Positions 11,785-23,275 of a DNA stretch of 64,000 bases are shown in pieces. The stretch spans positions 142,997,861-143,061,860 of the forward strand of contig CM066319.1 in NCBI GenBank assembly GCA_033807775.1. Reading direction: 5' to 3'. The position numbers were made by a program, and so were the translations under genes. Position 1 is the first letter of the stretch, and every line of letters starts with the position of its first letter. This DNA is from Saussurea involucrata (taxonomy: Eukaryota > Streptophyta > Magnoliopsida > Asterales > Asteraceae). Under the pieces are notes generated by a model. It did not search any database and was not told the DNA's origin. It saw only the letters and a list, made by a program, of their open reading frames with translations.

Positions 11785-12101
11785 ACTAGATCAAATCATT
11801 GAACATGCGAACAAATCCACGGCATATCAACGAGATATATGGTCATCGTAAGAGATGACGTAAATTGGCACATCTAAAGCTTCAATCTGATGCAAATAAC
11901 CGTAGAGAAAAAGAAAGATCGAAAAATTTACCTCTCATAGATCTCCAAAGAGAATCCAACGGGCAAAGTTCATATGTTTAGGGGAGCGGTGCTTTTTAGG
12001 GACTTGGCTAAGTCGCTAAGAAAACAAACATTTACAGAATAGACCCTAATGTATAGAAAACCCTTAATCCATACTATTGACATCAATATTTTTAGTTGGA
12101 C
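11785..12101 (-). other. Inverted duplicate of the ARF leader region
   Basis: Read on the minus strand this matches 10171-10436: both run through ATATTGATGTCAA, AGGGTCTATT, TCCCTAAAAA, CACCGC, GGATTCTCTTT, GAGATCT, GAGAGGTAA and TTTGATCT. The minus-strand copy keeps the splice donor (donor GT at 11931-11930). About 1.35 kb separates the two arms, roughly half of it a SINE with a hAT insert. If the leader intron of the ARF gene spans this region, its precursor RNA could fold into an imperfect hairpin. Confidence 0.7.
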
Positions 12102-12402
12102 AGGACTTGATTGAATAGGATGGACACAAAATAGGATTGGAGGCTGATGAAAGAAAAAAATTATGCAATAAATGTTTTAATTTGACTCTGGTAGTTTAAC
12201 GAGTTACCAATCTTAACTTATCAGTTATTTCTCTGGTTTTTGTTCCACCTATTTTGGCTATCTGCTTGTGGTCTGATATAAGTCAACGACAATCTTGTGA
12301 TAATCATGATTAAAACCAAACAAAGTCAGAACTCTGATGATGTGCATTTGTGTACAGTTTCCAGTAAAGAAGTAATTTATAACCATCTGAAGCAATACCA
12401 AG

Positions 12403-13436
12403 ATGGGGCTGACTTTCACCAAGTTGTTTAGCCGGTTATTTGCCAAGAAAGAGATGCGAATTCTGATGGTAGGTCTTGATGCTGCTGGTAAGACTACTAT
12501 ATTATACAAATTAAAGCTCGGAGAAATTGTGACGACAATTCCAACCATTGGTGAGTCCTGGTTGCTATTTGCATACTCAACTATTGGAATATCTTTACTT
12601 TTGTCGTAATGGTTGGTACTCCTTACTCGTTCATATTATGCTACTATTTATTTTTGTGGCTTCATATCATGCTGCTATTTGTTTTGTGCTATCAATACAA
12701 TATTCAAGGTTTTAAAAAACAGGAACGAGCCTCAAGGCGTTTTCCCCTTAGGTACGTGAGGCGTAAGCCCCAAAAAATAAACAAAAAAAATTCATAAATG
12801 CGTAACACTTATCAAAACAAACATAATTTCATATACACACTAGTATGTGGCGGCATAATACACCAAAAAACAGAATGTATATATATATATAGTTACACAC
12901 TTGTAAAAACATAATAATATAAATACAAAAAGTATTAATTATATATAATAATATATTATATATTTATCGAAGAAGAAAAAAAAGAAAACGGGAGAAAACT
13001 GGAATTCACGAAGGACAATAGACGAGTAGCAGAATAGGGCTTAGGAGAACCGGAGAAGAACAAGGTTTTCAAAAAAGAGATAGAGAAGGTTCATTTGTTT
13101 AAATAATTTAGCCTCGGTATTGAGGCGTACGCCTCTCTACCGCCTCAAACGATCCGGCGTACGCCTCAGTACGCCTCATCTGGGGATTGAGAGGCGCCGC
13201 CTCAGGTGCGATTTTGGATCGCCTCACCTCGAGGCGTACGCCTCACACGCTTTTTAAAATCATGACTATATTTAATCATCCGAGGATGAAAGAGAGTTCG
13301 TTGTTGTTTTGGTTCGTATGTCAAGCGTTTCATGCTACCACATCTATTATTTTGGGTTTATGTCAAATTTCTAGTTGTTCAGATAAAATATGTGCTAAAG
13401 TCAAGATTATCTATGTGTTATCCAAATTAGCACATA

Positions 13437-13472
<36 letters not shown>

Positions 13473-16400
13473 GGAGGGAGGGAGGGAACCCACAAAAAAA
13501 TGAAAAACCGAGGAACACTAATAACCAATCATTTGTACGGCATGCACATGTGCATACAAGTAATTTGGTCGGTAAACACATGTGCATAACATGCACACGT
13601 ATAGAAACCATGAAATATCTTCAATTACTTGTCTGCACATGTGCATACAAGTAATTGGAGATATTTCATGTGCATAACATACCGATGAATGGTCATTAGG
13701 GTGTTCCTCAGTTTTTCATTTTTTGCGGTTTGCCCGTGAACCCGACCCTATATATATACACACATATATAGATGTACATGTGTGTATATAAATGAGGGTT
13801 TTACCAAGGTTCTAAATGGCGTGAGGCGTGGCGTGGTGGCGAGGCCAAGCGTCAAGTCTTAGGAGCCACGACGAAGCCATGGCGTTTTCAAGGCGTGACT
13901 TATAACGTCAAGTTTCTAATTCATATATGATATTATATATAAAAACATATGTTTTGTAGTGTTACTCAATGAGTCAATAGTAATAAGCAAGTTAAATTAG
14001 GTTATATATTAAAAACTTGCAAATAAGACATTTAAAACGTAAAGAAAAATCAAATATCACATCACGAAAACTGCGCATTAGGCCATGACGTGCCACTAGC
14101 TTAACGTGGCATGAGACACAAGCCTTACGGTTGTGTGGCCATTTTTTTAGAAAAGTGGGTTTTACACCTACGTCAGTACAAGATATGCCACACATGTAAG
14201 ATGTAACCAAACATGCCGGACATAGCATCATGAAGATCTCCATTGTGCATTAGCGTTGTATCTGTGACTAGCTTAATAGTAACTGCTGAACTATGTGTAA
14301 GGTTTAAATGATCATCTGTCGTGCTAATTTTTAGAATAAGAATTACCTACATGTCTTCAATTCTTAGAAATGTGTATACTACTAAAATACTTCTAACAGT
14401 CTTGCAACGAAACTACAATGTATGAACGTTGGTATCATGAGGAAATTTCAAGATGCAGGGGTAGGTAAAATAATAACTTTGGTAGAGATGGTAAAGCAAG
14501 ACTTGCATGTCTAGAATTTACTTCAGGATATGACCATTTGTAACATCCCAGACCAACCGTACCAGATATTGTTTGTCCACACTTGGACTCACTTTTTTAA
14601 AACGCGTCTGATAGTATCCAGTTCGTTACAAGGCAACCTTCGTTTCTCTTCCCACCAGATGTGGGACCTCACAAAATTTCAGGAGCGGAGGAAAGTAGTT
14701 TGCATACCCGTCTAAGTTGAGTCCTTAGCACAAAGGTTGCATATATTTAATGATCTTTTGTTCTCTCTCACATACTCAAAGATAACTAGTGAACTTTTAC
14801 CTTTTTGAAACATTTTTTTTGTTAAACTGAAGAAAATGAATACAAAGCGAACAAAGCACCTTTCTAAGTTCTTAACAACTTCCCTATCGGACGTTAGTCT
14901 AGAAATTGATGTAGACAGTAATGTTCTAGAATGATGGAATGTTTGATAGTACAAGTTTTAGTTTTGGGTAATCGTGGGTATCCATGCTAGCTTACGTGCG
15001 CCGACTAATCCCCTGGGCGACCACGAATGGTCTGTAGTCATCGTAGATGAACCTCCATGGCCACATGGGCTTTGGCAGCACCTGGATTCAAACCTGGGGA
15101 ATACGAGATTTCCACTACATCCCCCCTGAGCTTAACCAATGTGCCACAATCCAAGCAAAAGCTTTGAAGCCTTGATTTGTGGTTTTTTTATGCTACATCA
15201 ATTAACTATTAAATTGGAAATGGAGGTAAGGCCGTAAGATAAAGCAGTGAGAAATACGATTATCCAACAGTACTCATGATCTAGTACAACAAAATGGAAT
15301 ACTTTCTTCAATTATTTTTCTTTAAAATATTTGTCATGTCGTTCCATTGGGTTCCCGATTTCATCCGCTTAGTTGACTTTTAGGTATCGAATGTCTAACT
15401 TTGAGAATGGAGTTAAAGTGACCAACTTTTTCTTGCACCATAATTGAGGTCCAACAGAAAAAGGATAAAAAAATGGAGCAAAATAGCCAATCCTCTAGCT
15501 TGGTTTTGGGAATTGTGGATTTTTTTTGTAATTGTGTATAGATGTTTGACTATTGTTTCGTTTATGACTTCGGGGTTGTTTGGTTGGTTTTCTATTAAGT
15601 GTTGTATGGATAAAGCTGACTATAGACTGGGAGGGTTTTTTAGCGTGTTTTTTAATTGGGAGGGCATGTTTCAGAAAAAAACTTGGCTTTCTGCATAAAG
15701 CTCTCTCCTAGAAACTCACTGAATAAGCCACTTCCTTTATTATTAAGGCATCACCAAACAATTATGTATAGCTGACCGAATAAGTTGTGAGTCCCATTAA
15801 GCTCATTAAGTTGATTTAGCTCATTAAGCTGTTAACAAACATGCCCTTCTTAGTTCTTAGACTTTCCTCTTAATAACGATATGGTAAAAGATACTATTAT
15901 TGGTTACATAGACATGACCCCACAATATTACATGGGTTCTTATCTAACATACAACACAAGTGGTAAAACAGAGTTGGAAGCTCTTTGCTGTGTATTAACA
16001 GTTGGAAAATTTTATGAGCTGCCCAATTGTGTTTCCTCATGGATGATGGGATCTTACTCACTTAATACTTATTATGTAATAATAAATTTTCTGATATCAA
16101 TTTTTGTTTTTCCAGGATTTAATGTTGAGACTGTCGAATATAAGAATATCAGCTTCACTGTTTGGGATGTTGGTGGCCAAGACAAGGTTTGTTTATTTTT
16201 TTTTTATTTTTTTTCTTGTTTCCCTTTTACTATTATTCCCTGCGTCATAAAATAAATGTCCACAATGAAAAAGGCACATAGTTTTAGGAATGTATAATTA
16301 TTACACTTTTTAATTAACAAAAGGACAATTTTACTCTTACGCTGTGTTCTCGAAGCTCATTTTAGAAAGGAAAGGAAAGGAAAGGAAGGGAAATGAATGG

Positions 16401-19400
16401 AAAGTAAAAAAAGCTCGTGTTCTCGAAACTTTCTTAGGAGAGAAAGGAAAGGAAACGGAAGGAAAATAATGATAAGTTTCCTTCAAAAACTTTCCTCCCA
16501 AATGTGGGAGGAAAGGGAAGGAAAGAAATTAAAAACATTTTAAAAAATTACTGAAATTATTAAAATTACAGAACTGCCCGATATTTCCTTATAAAAGATA
16601 TATTTTTAAGGGTATATTAGTAAAAACGACATATTTCCTTTCCTTTCTCTCATGTTCAAGAACACGAAAAAATATTTTCTTTCCTTTCCATTCCTTCCTT
16701 TTCTTCCCCTTTCGAGACACAAATGAAAAAATTACTTTCTTTTCCCTCCCTTTCTTTTCCTTCCATTTCCTTTCTTTTCTTTTTTTCTTTTCTCTCCAGA
16801 TTAGAGAACACAGCATTAATTATATATAGAGAGAAATTTTCTCCATCTCATAGCTAAGGGTAGAATAGGGAAGTAAACATTTATTTTTGAAAGTAGACAC
16901 TTATTTTGGGACAAACTAAAATAGTAACGTAGACACTTATTTTAAAACGGAGGGACTATATCTTTTTTCTGTAAATGGGTAAATAATAGATTTTACCCTC
17001 TCATGCTTGCTTGTTGCTATATTTTTGTTATGGAGATATACACTTGCATATCTCTTTATCCTTTTTTTTTTCTCCATTTTGCGCATCACTTATTACTTCT
17101 TTGTGGTGAAATAACATAGTTTTGGTCGTTTATAGATTCGTCCCTTGTGGAGGCACTACTTCCAGAACACACAGGGGCTCATCTTTGTGGTCGATAGCAA
17201 TGACAGGGATCGAGTTGTTGAGGCAAGAGATGAATTGCATAGGATGTTGAATGAGGTATGCAATTGCAACTTTGAATTCAAGAACTAATTTGATTGGACC
17301 AAAGGGTCACTGGGCCCGCATTGCGGTTTCTGGGTTACCGGTAATCCCAGCCTCTTTGGAGGTCAGGGGTTCAAACCTCGCCAAAGGTTAGGAGTGTGCC
17401 CGAGCATTTTCTGTAAATAAATATTGTATACTTAAATAAAACTAACTTGATTGAACCTTTCTCCAACTAAATTCTGATGGCAACCTCCTTTGACCTCAAA
17501 TGAGAGCATCTCCAATAGCTATGCTAAAATAGAGATTTAGGATATATTTATGCTCCAGCAGCTATGCTATACCATATGCTAAAATAGAGAAAAGAAGAGA
17601 GAGAGAGAGATCTCCAAATTTGGAGAAATCTTTAAATTTCCATATTTAAGAGAGAGAAATAATATTAAATTATTTATCACCAATAGGAGACATTGAAATT
17701 AAGTGTTTAGGAGGGAGAAATAATATTTTATTAAATATATTAAATATAGTTAATGATAGAATTGCTAAAATAGAGTAGTTGTTGGAGTTGGATGTAATTT
17801 TTTAGAGGTTTTAACTTTTGATACTCCAATTTAGAAAAATTATAGCATAGTTGTTGGAGAGCGGCTCTTATATTCTGCATGCTACTTTTAAGATTTTGCT
17901 TATTTTTTCGATTATAGATTGCATCTCTTTGTCAGTTTGACCGTGTCATCATCACATGATCCTATGATTTCTACCTAAAAGTACCCACTTTGACAACATA
18001 ACTAGGTTTCCTTGTTGGTTTCATGTATTATTTATATGCATGTTTCTCATAGAAACTACTTTGATATATATATATTTTTCGTAATGGGCTTGCCATACTT
18101 CTATCTTATGCTTGGGAAATTTGCAGCCATAAAAACCACCTACTTATATATGTATACCTTCTGACTTGTCTTTATTTAGGGCCTGTTTGTTAGCTGCTTA
18201 ATGAGGTTAATGGGACTCACAACTTATTCGGCTGGCTATACATGACTGTTTGATGGTGGCTTAATGATATAGAAAATGACTTATTCAATAAGATTCTAGG
18301 GGGGAGCTTTATACAGAAAACCAAGTTTTCTTTTTTTCAAACCTGCCAATTAAAAAACACGCTCTTTCCATCTATGAAAAACCCTCCCAAACAAAAACCT
18401 TCTAAATCTAAACAGACGGATTAATCCACACAAAACAGTTTTGTCCATACAGGACTTAATGGAAAACCAACCAAACAGTCACTACGGAAAAATGAGCAAG
18501 ACAGCTTTAAGTTGGATTTTTGGTCTTCTTTAAAATATCGGTTTATTTCTTTTGCAATTTTTGTCTTCCAAATTTTTATCTGCATGTATAAACAATAGGA
18601 TTGTGTAATCCATATAGTCAAAGGGGCACACGTGCACAAAATTATTCGAATGTAAACATGGGCATATGCTGAACACATACATGCCTGATACACTTTACTT
18701 CTCTAATTTCTTACGAAAACTTGATGCAAACTTTGAGGGTAACTCAGCTGGCAAATAAAGGCTAAGCCATGGGGCTCCACCCCATTAGGACGCCAACTCA
18801 AGTCTCCTCAGGACCACTCAGGGACGGACCCATATGGATAGATACGGTGGCATGGGCCACCGCTTCACGGTTCCGCTGCAAGGGGAAAAAATTACGTTTC
18901 TGAAGGGTGCCACCGTACTGTTCGGTTGGGTGCCACCATATAGTTTTTGAAACTTAAATGATGACACAAGTTTTTTTTTGGGTAAGATGGTAAATGCACA
19001 AGATTTTAATGGGTAAAATGGTAAATGCTCCTACCTTTGTATAAAAGGCCCAGGTTCAAGTCCGACGGTTGTCAAATTTATTTATTTTTAGCTTAAATTT
19101 TGGTGTTCTTTTATATACCTCTTGTGTTTCTAAAAATATACGTAGACCAGACTCGAACATGGGTCTTTTCTATGTAAGGACAATGAACCAACCAACAGAT
19201 GTATACTAATTTTGTAAAAAAAATAGATATTATTTCATAGTTAAATTGTGCCACCACTTAAAAATTTATGGGTCCGTCTTTGGGACCACTGGATTTTTCT
19301 TGTTGTTATCTTCCGGGGCCCATGGGATTAGTTGAGATGTGCACAAGTTAGCTGGGACACCCAAGGTTACCAAAAAAACTTGATGCATGATGTACTTGGT

Positions 19401-21007
19401 TTCTAATTCAGGTGGGACCCGGGTTTTGGATTATGGATACCATTAGTAATTAGCCTTTGTATTTATATGCTTAAATACCAAGATATTAAAAAAACTGTCC
19501 CAGTCTTTGTTTTTTGGGCCTTTGAGGCATAGTTTATTTATTGATTTATATTATTGTCTCAAAGTTACTTTCACTACATGCAGGATGAACTTAGAGATGC
19601 TGTTTTGCTTGTCTTTGCTAACAAACAAGATCTGCCTAATGCCATGAATGCTGCGGAAATTACCGACAAACTTGGTCTTCATTCCCTCCGTCAACGCCAC
19701 TGGTAAATTACGTCACGTAATCTCTAGAGAATTGCTGAAAATGTTGGTAAAATTTGTCGAAATAGAATGTTTAGCGTAAGTTATGTTTTTCGTAACCCAT
19801 GGTTTTAAAATTGGGGTTTTCGTTCCCTTGGTTTGCAATTCATTGCTAGTATTGTCCCTGGGCTTAACTTCGACCTTTAACTAAGAGGGACTAAAATAGA
19901 AATGAACTACAAATTATAGGGACGAAAACAACAATAAATTTTAAATCATAAGGACGGTGTGTTATTCATCTCGTGACCAACGGCGGATCCATTGCACCTG
20001 CCCAACTTATTTTTGCAAGTAGGATTCTTTTTTAGGTATGAAAGGTGCACCCGCCAAACTTTGAGGGGTGCTTTGGGATATTAGAAAATATAAGGAACAT
20101 CAACCAAAAAACCGAGAAAAGTACCTCAAAATCAATCAATCAAAAAACTGAGAAAAGTCTCAAAATCAACCGAAAAAGTCCATCGAGATCAACCAAACTA
20201 AGGGGCCGTTTACAAAACGCTTACCCGAGTAAGGGTTTACCAAGTCACATTAGTTTACCGGATGAATATGGCAAGGAACAAGAATCTTACCCGGTAAGAG
20301 CGGAAGCAAGGACCGAGAGTCTTACCCGGTAAGTGATAATGTTGAATTTTAGTGGTAAGCACTTACCTGGGTAAGTGATTAGGTAAACGGCCCCTAAGTA
20401 TCCACAATTCTATTTTAGTTTGTCTCAAAATAAGTGTCCATTTTCAAACGTACGTTTTCATTTCCTATTCTAACCTTAATTAAGAAACTTTATCTCTCCA
20501 TTATCAAAGGTAAAAGTGTTATTTGGTTATTTATAAAAGTGTAATAATTACACATTCCTAAAACTCTGTATCACTTTCACGATGGACATTTACTTTTGGA
20601 CGGAGGGAGTAGTATGCAAATTGTTTCTCATCTCTATATTTTTTTTATTTAACTTTTATTATATTTCATAATTCATATTATGTTAAATTAAATTCCGCCC
20701 CGACACCAAAATGTTACTCATACTTCTTGTATGATGAGGAATATTGTCTAGAGACAAAATACTTTCCAAATAAATATTCAAGTCAACTACGTTTTTCGTC
20801 CCTGTGCTTTTAAAATTAAGATTTTTATCCCTATAGTTTACAATCTTGAATATGTGCTGTCTGAATGCGTAAATATTACTGAAGTTTTGAGATCGATTTG
20901 GTTTATCCGTCTTCAGGTACATTCAGAGCACGTGCGCAACATCCGGCGAAGGTCTTTATGAAGGGCTCGATTGGCTCTCCAACAACATTGCTAATAAGGC
21001 AAGTTAA
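12403..21007 (+). CDS. ARF1: ADP-ribosylation factor 1-type small GTPase, five coding exons
   Basis: Exons 12403-12550, 16116-16186, 17136-17255, 19584-19702 and 20917-21007 join in frame to 182 residues; every intron is GT..AG. Met-Gly-Leu at the start gives the N-myristoylation glycine. Visible GTPase motifs are GLDAAGKT (P loop, residues 24-31), [10 protein letters not shown] (switch 1), WDVGGQD (66-72), NKQD (about 126-129) and CATSG near residue 160. No break was found. ARF1 proteins recruit COPI coats and other effectors on Golgi and endosomal membranes when GTP-bound, activated by Sec7-type exchange factors. The length fits plant class I ARFs (181 residues), with a slightly extended tail NNIANKAS. 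Introns 1, 2 and 3 hold several MITEs and SINEs. Plant genomes carry several near-identical ARF1 paralogues, so the exact orthologue cannot be named. Confidence 0.97.
12705..13264. mobile_element. hAT-type MITE in intron 1 of the ARF gene
   Basis: Ends CAAGGTTTTAAAAAACA and, inward from the right, CATGATTTTAAAAAGCG. Flanks ACAATATT (12697-12704) and ACTATATT (13265-13272) match at 7 of 8 bases. Subterminal GAGGCGTACGCCTC words repeat in both orientations. Non-coding. Confidence 0.75.
13437..13757. mobile_element. TA-microsatellite-flanked element with internal hairpin
   Basis: It sits between TA runs at 13440-13466 and 13748-13757. The ends show partly complementary text: GGGAACCCACAAAAAAATGA on the left, TTTTTTGCGGTTTGCCC near the right. 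The centre repeats CATGCACATGTGCAT. A near-perfect 24-bp stem with a 14-base loop lies at 13609-13670. This resembles Micron-type MITEs that live in TA microsatellites; family assignment is tentative. Confidence 0.5.
13806..14130. mobile_element. Fragment of the hAT family seen at 8980-10121, inverse orientation
   Basis: Begins CAAGGTTCTAAATGGCG like the right end of the 8980-10121 element and continues through homologous text (GGTTATATATTAAAAA, ATCAAATATCACAT). It lacks the 767-bp insertion of that copy. The far end is degraded and no target duplication was found. Confidence 0.65.
14538..14715 (+). repeat. LTR-like repeat fragment
   Basis: Begins TGTAACATCCCAGACC and contains AAAACGCGTCTG and GATGTGGGACCTCACA, words common in plant dispersed repeats. 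No internal region, primer site or partner repeat is nearby, so it is at most a fragment or a short solo terminal repeat. Confidence 0.3.
14962..15180 (-). mobile_element. tRNA-derived SINE, minus strand, intron 1 of the ARF gene
   Basis: Read on the minus strand, an A-box-like CATTGGTTAAGCTCA is followed by a B box GGTTTGAATCC (15085-15095 region). The tail then has CATCTACGATGACT, GGATTAGTCGGCGCACGTAA and GATTACCC. A piece of the same tail is found at 21015-21112. Ends are approximate. Confidence 0.65.
15563..15850 (-). mobile_element. MITE copy (family also at 18180-18475 and 43770-44235)
   Basis: The text GGCATGTTTCAGAAAAAAAC, AGCTCTCTCCTAG, CTTATTCGGT (complement) and CTCATTAAGCTG recurs, inverted, at 18180-18475 in intron 3, and diverged copies lie at 43770-44235. 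The outer ends read TGTTTGGTTGG and, inward from the right, AAGGGCATGTTTGTT, like Tourist/Harbinger termini. Target duplication not resolved. Confidence 0.55.
16235..16960. mobile_element. Stowaway-type MITE split by a Tourist-type MITE (intron 2)
   Basis: Outer ends read TTCCCTGCGTCATAAAATAA on the left and TTTTAAAACGGAGGGACTA on the right, the CTCCCTCCGT-like Stowaway signature, with TA at both edges. The outer element is interrupted at 16340-16815. Similar Stowaway copies lie at 20410-20612, 23625-23868 and 29322-29570. Confidence 0.65.
16340..16815. mobile_element. Tourist/Harbinger-type MITE rich in GGAAAGG
   Basis: Flanked by TTA at 16337-16339 and 16816-16818, the PIF/Harbinger target duplication. 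Ends are CGCTGTGTTCTCGAA and, inward from the right, TGCTGTGTTCTCTAA. The interior is strongly strand-biased: GGAAAGG repeats on the left half, CCTTTCC on the right half, so one strand can fold into a long hairpin. Confidence 0.75.
17301..17440 (+). mobile_element. Short tRNA-derived SINE in intron 3 of the ARF gene
   Basis: A B box GGTTCAAACC lies at about 17369-17378, and the body contains GGTAATCCCAGCC. Flanking repeats ACTAATTTGATTGGACC (17284-17300) and ACTAACTTGATTGAACC (17441-17457) match at 15 of 17, a SINE-like target duplication. The body is only 140 bp. Confidence 0.6.
18180..18475 (+). mobile_element. MITE, inverse copy of the 15563-15850 family
   Basis: Begins GGGCCTGTTTGTTAGCTGC and ends ACCAACCAAACAGTCA. 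Internal text (CTCACAACTTATTCGG, GGGGGGAGCTTTATACAG) is the complement of the copy at 15563-15850. With that copy it forms an inverted pair about 2.4 kb apart across coding exons 2 and 3. Confidence 0.55.
18729..19374 (+). mobile_element. tRNA-derived SINE with 13-bp target duplication, split by a hAT element
   Basis: AAAACTTGATGCA stands at 18716-18728 and 19375-19387. The head has an A-box-like GGTAACTCAGCTGGCA, and the tail ends GGTTACC followed by A residues. Removing the hAT insert (18819-19282 plus one copy of its duplication) leaves a SINE of about 175 bp. Confidence 0.75.
18819..19282. mobile_element. Non-autonomous hAT element inside a SINE (intron 3)
   Basis: Perfect 8-bp duplication GGACCACT at 18811-18818 and 19283-19290. 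TIRs CAGGGACGGACCCATA and, inward from the right, CAAAGACGGACCCATA. The 464-bp body contains no transposase. Confidence 0.85.
20202..20394. mobile_element. Tourist/Harbinger-type MITE in intron 4 of the ARF gene
   Basis: TAA at 20199-20201 and 20395-20397. Ends GGGGCCGTTTACAAAACGC and, inward from the right, GGGGCCGTTTACCTAATCAC. TTACCCGGTAAG-like words run through the 193-bp body. Confidence 0.8.
20410..20612. mobile_element. Stowaway-type MITE in intron 4 of the ARF gene
   Basis: Left AGTTTGTCTCAAAATAAGTG, right TTTTGGACGGAGGGAGTA, the usual Stowaway end. The middle contains GTGTAATAATTACAC. TA dinucleotides at both edges are consistent with the TA target duplication. Confidence 0.65.
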
Positions 21008-21014
21008 ATTGATG

Positions 21015-21112
21015 GCCATTGAGGTTCACCTACGATGACTCTAGGCCATTTGGCCGGCCGAGGGATTGGTCGGTGCACGTAAGCGGACCCGAAAATCCAC
21101 GGTTACCCAAAA
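21015..21112 (+). mobile_element. SINE tail fragment just after the ARF stop codon
   Basis: Text such as ACCTACGATGACT, GGGATTGGTCGGTGCACGTA and CGGTTACCC matches the tail of the minus-strand SINE at 14962-15180. The tRNA-like head is missing. It probably lies in the 3' UTR or close downstream. Confidence 0.5.
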
Positions 21113-21625
21113 AGTCTTTTTTAAATCCATTTTGACCGGTAAACTGTTGATTTTGTAAAATTTCATGACATGTCAAGCTTATCGCGTTATCATTCACTTT
21201 GCTCTAACTCTTACGTAAATTTTTTAAACCTTTCGTAAATATCCGTGTCATCAAATGTTACAAAATCTGTAAAAACAAGATTTTTTTTACTCAATCAACG
21301 TAAAAAAGTTTCAAATTTATCTAATGTAACTACGTTTGAAAATTTCCTATTTTTGCCCATTTTTAACCGTTAACCTGTTTATATAACATATCAAGTTTTA
21401 TCTTCCCCTTCCCTGTAACCCATGTCATCAAATGTTACAAGATCAACAAGTTACCGGTCAAAAATGAGTACAAAATGGGAAAATTTGAAATTTTGTTACA
21501 CCATTTGAGATAAAAAAAATGTTCCTTTTACGTTGAATAAGAAGTAAACCAAACTTTGTTATATTTCGATGCATTTTGCCCAGTACTGAGACTAGAAACA
21601 CTTTTTTACGGATAAATATTCTTTT

Positions 21626-22565
21626 GAGTAAACCTCACTTTTGGTCCCTGTGGTTTGCAAAAAATAACGAAAATCGTCCCTACAGTTCATTTATTCCAAA
21701 TTTGCCCCTGTGGTGTGCGTTTTTGCCCGGATTTGGTCCCTCTCACTAAAGGAGGTTAACCTCCATCCATTAAATGAAGGGCAAATCTGTCTTTTTATAT
21801 ATTTATTTATTTTAACATTATTTTTCTCTTTTTAGTTTTTGTCTTATATGAATTTATTATTTGTTATATTTTTATATTATATACACATATAATATATATA
21901 CACACACAACCTTCTTCTTTTTCCCTGCACACCCACCTTCTTCTTCTTCCCTCAAACACATCCTTCTTCATCTCTGCAATCACACACACACACACATCAC
22001 AGACTGTGTCTTGGAGATGGAACATGGGTCAAGTGTGTTTGACATTCTAAGGGAGATAACAACAAACAGATTGGATAAGAGGAAACATTCAAATGTGTTT
22101 GACCAAGTAAACTAGTCTGATCCTTTATCAGAAGGATGAACAAGATGGCATGAGAAGCAGATCCATGGCGTAAATATGTATATATAGAGTAAATATACAT
22201 AGAGTAAATAAATATATATGTATATATATATATATATATATACAGGCAGTACGTAGTGTGTATATACACACATATACACAGTAAAATTATATATATACAT
22301 ATACATACATATATAAATATACACACACTACACAGTGACTTTGAATGGGGTTCATGTGGGTTTTTATGAAGAATGGATGTGGGTTTTGTATGAATAGGTG
22401 AGAGAGCCATGGGGATTTAGCTAGCATCGAAAAATTGACAGCAGCAACAGCGATTTAGCTAGGTTGGAGGGTGCGGCTGTTTGATTAAGTTGGGCTGGAT
22501 GTGTGGCTGTTTGGTTCGTCTCTTGCAAACTAGTGTAGCTGCACATTCATGTTGGTATTAAGTGT

Positions 22566-22597
<32 letters not shown>

Positions 22598-23275
22598 ATA
22601 TATACAACTCACACACAGCCTCATCTATCCCTCTCTCTCCTACTTCTTCCCTACCCTTACTCCCCTTATCTCTCCCAAACCCATCCAACAATGGTGAAAT
22701 GAAATCTTCCAAAAGTGAGGTTTACTGCCTTACGATCAGTTTTTCAGCAACAAATCATCAAGATCCAACTTTTGGAGTTCGACAGTTGCTCCTTGGTTTC
22801 AGACGATGTTCATATGATCGATCTACATGATTGTTTGAGATTTGTTGATATAATCGTCACAGATCTATTCGGTTTTGAGTTTCAAACAGTTTGCAATTTT
22901 TAGATTTAAAAACCTTTGAGAAATCGAGGAGTTAAGAGGTTTGAAAGACTTCGCCGGAAAAATCTCACATCGCCGGAATCTGAGTTTTGTTGAAGAGTAA
23001 CAAATTCATCATCATATGTGTATATAATATTGAAGTATAATAAATAAATTCAGATAAGACAAAAACTAAAAGGAGAAAAATAATGTTAAAATAAATAAAT
23101 ATATAAAAAGACAGATTTGCCCTTCATTTAATGGATGGAGGTTAACCTCCGTTAGTGAGAGGGACCAAATCCGGGCAAAAATGCATACCACAGGGGCAAA
23201 TTTGGAATAAAGGAACTGTAGGGACGATTTTCGTTATTTTTTGCAAACCACGGGGACCAAAAGTGAGGTTTACTC
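21626..23275. mobile_element. MULE with long, near-identical TIRs and a non-transposase interior
   Basis: Perfect 9-bp target duplication TATTCTTTT at 21617-21625 and 23276-23284. The TIRs are about 240 bp (21626-21865 and 23035-23275) and differ at only a handful of bases by eye. Both start GAGTAAACCTCACTTTTGG and include GGAGGTTAACCTCC. The 1.1-kb interior has TA/CA microsatellites, a pyrimidine-rich stretch and some non-repetitive sequence (about 22690-23000). None of it looks like a transposase. It could be a Pack-MULE-like element carrying a captured host fragment, but no source gene was recognised. Confidence 0.85.

Noticed and set aside
20045..20332. 95-residue plus-strand frame in ARF intron 4
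   Set aside because: It crosses the left end of a Tourist MITE and has no domain; an artefact of A-rich repeats.
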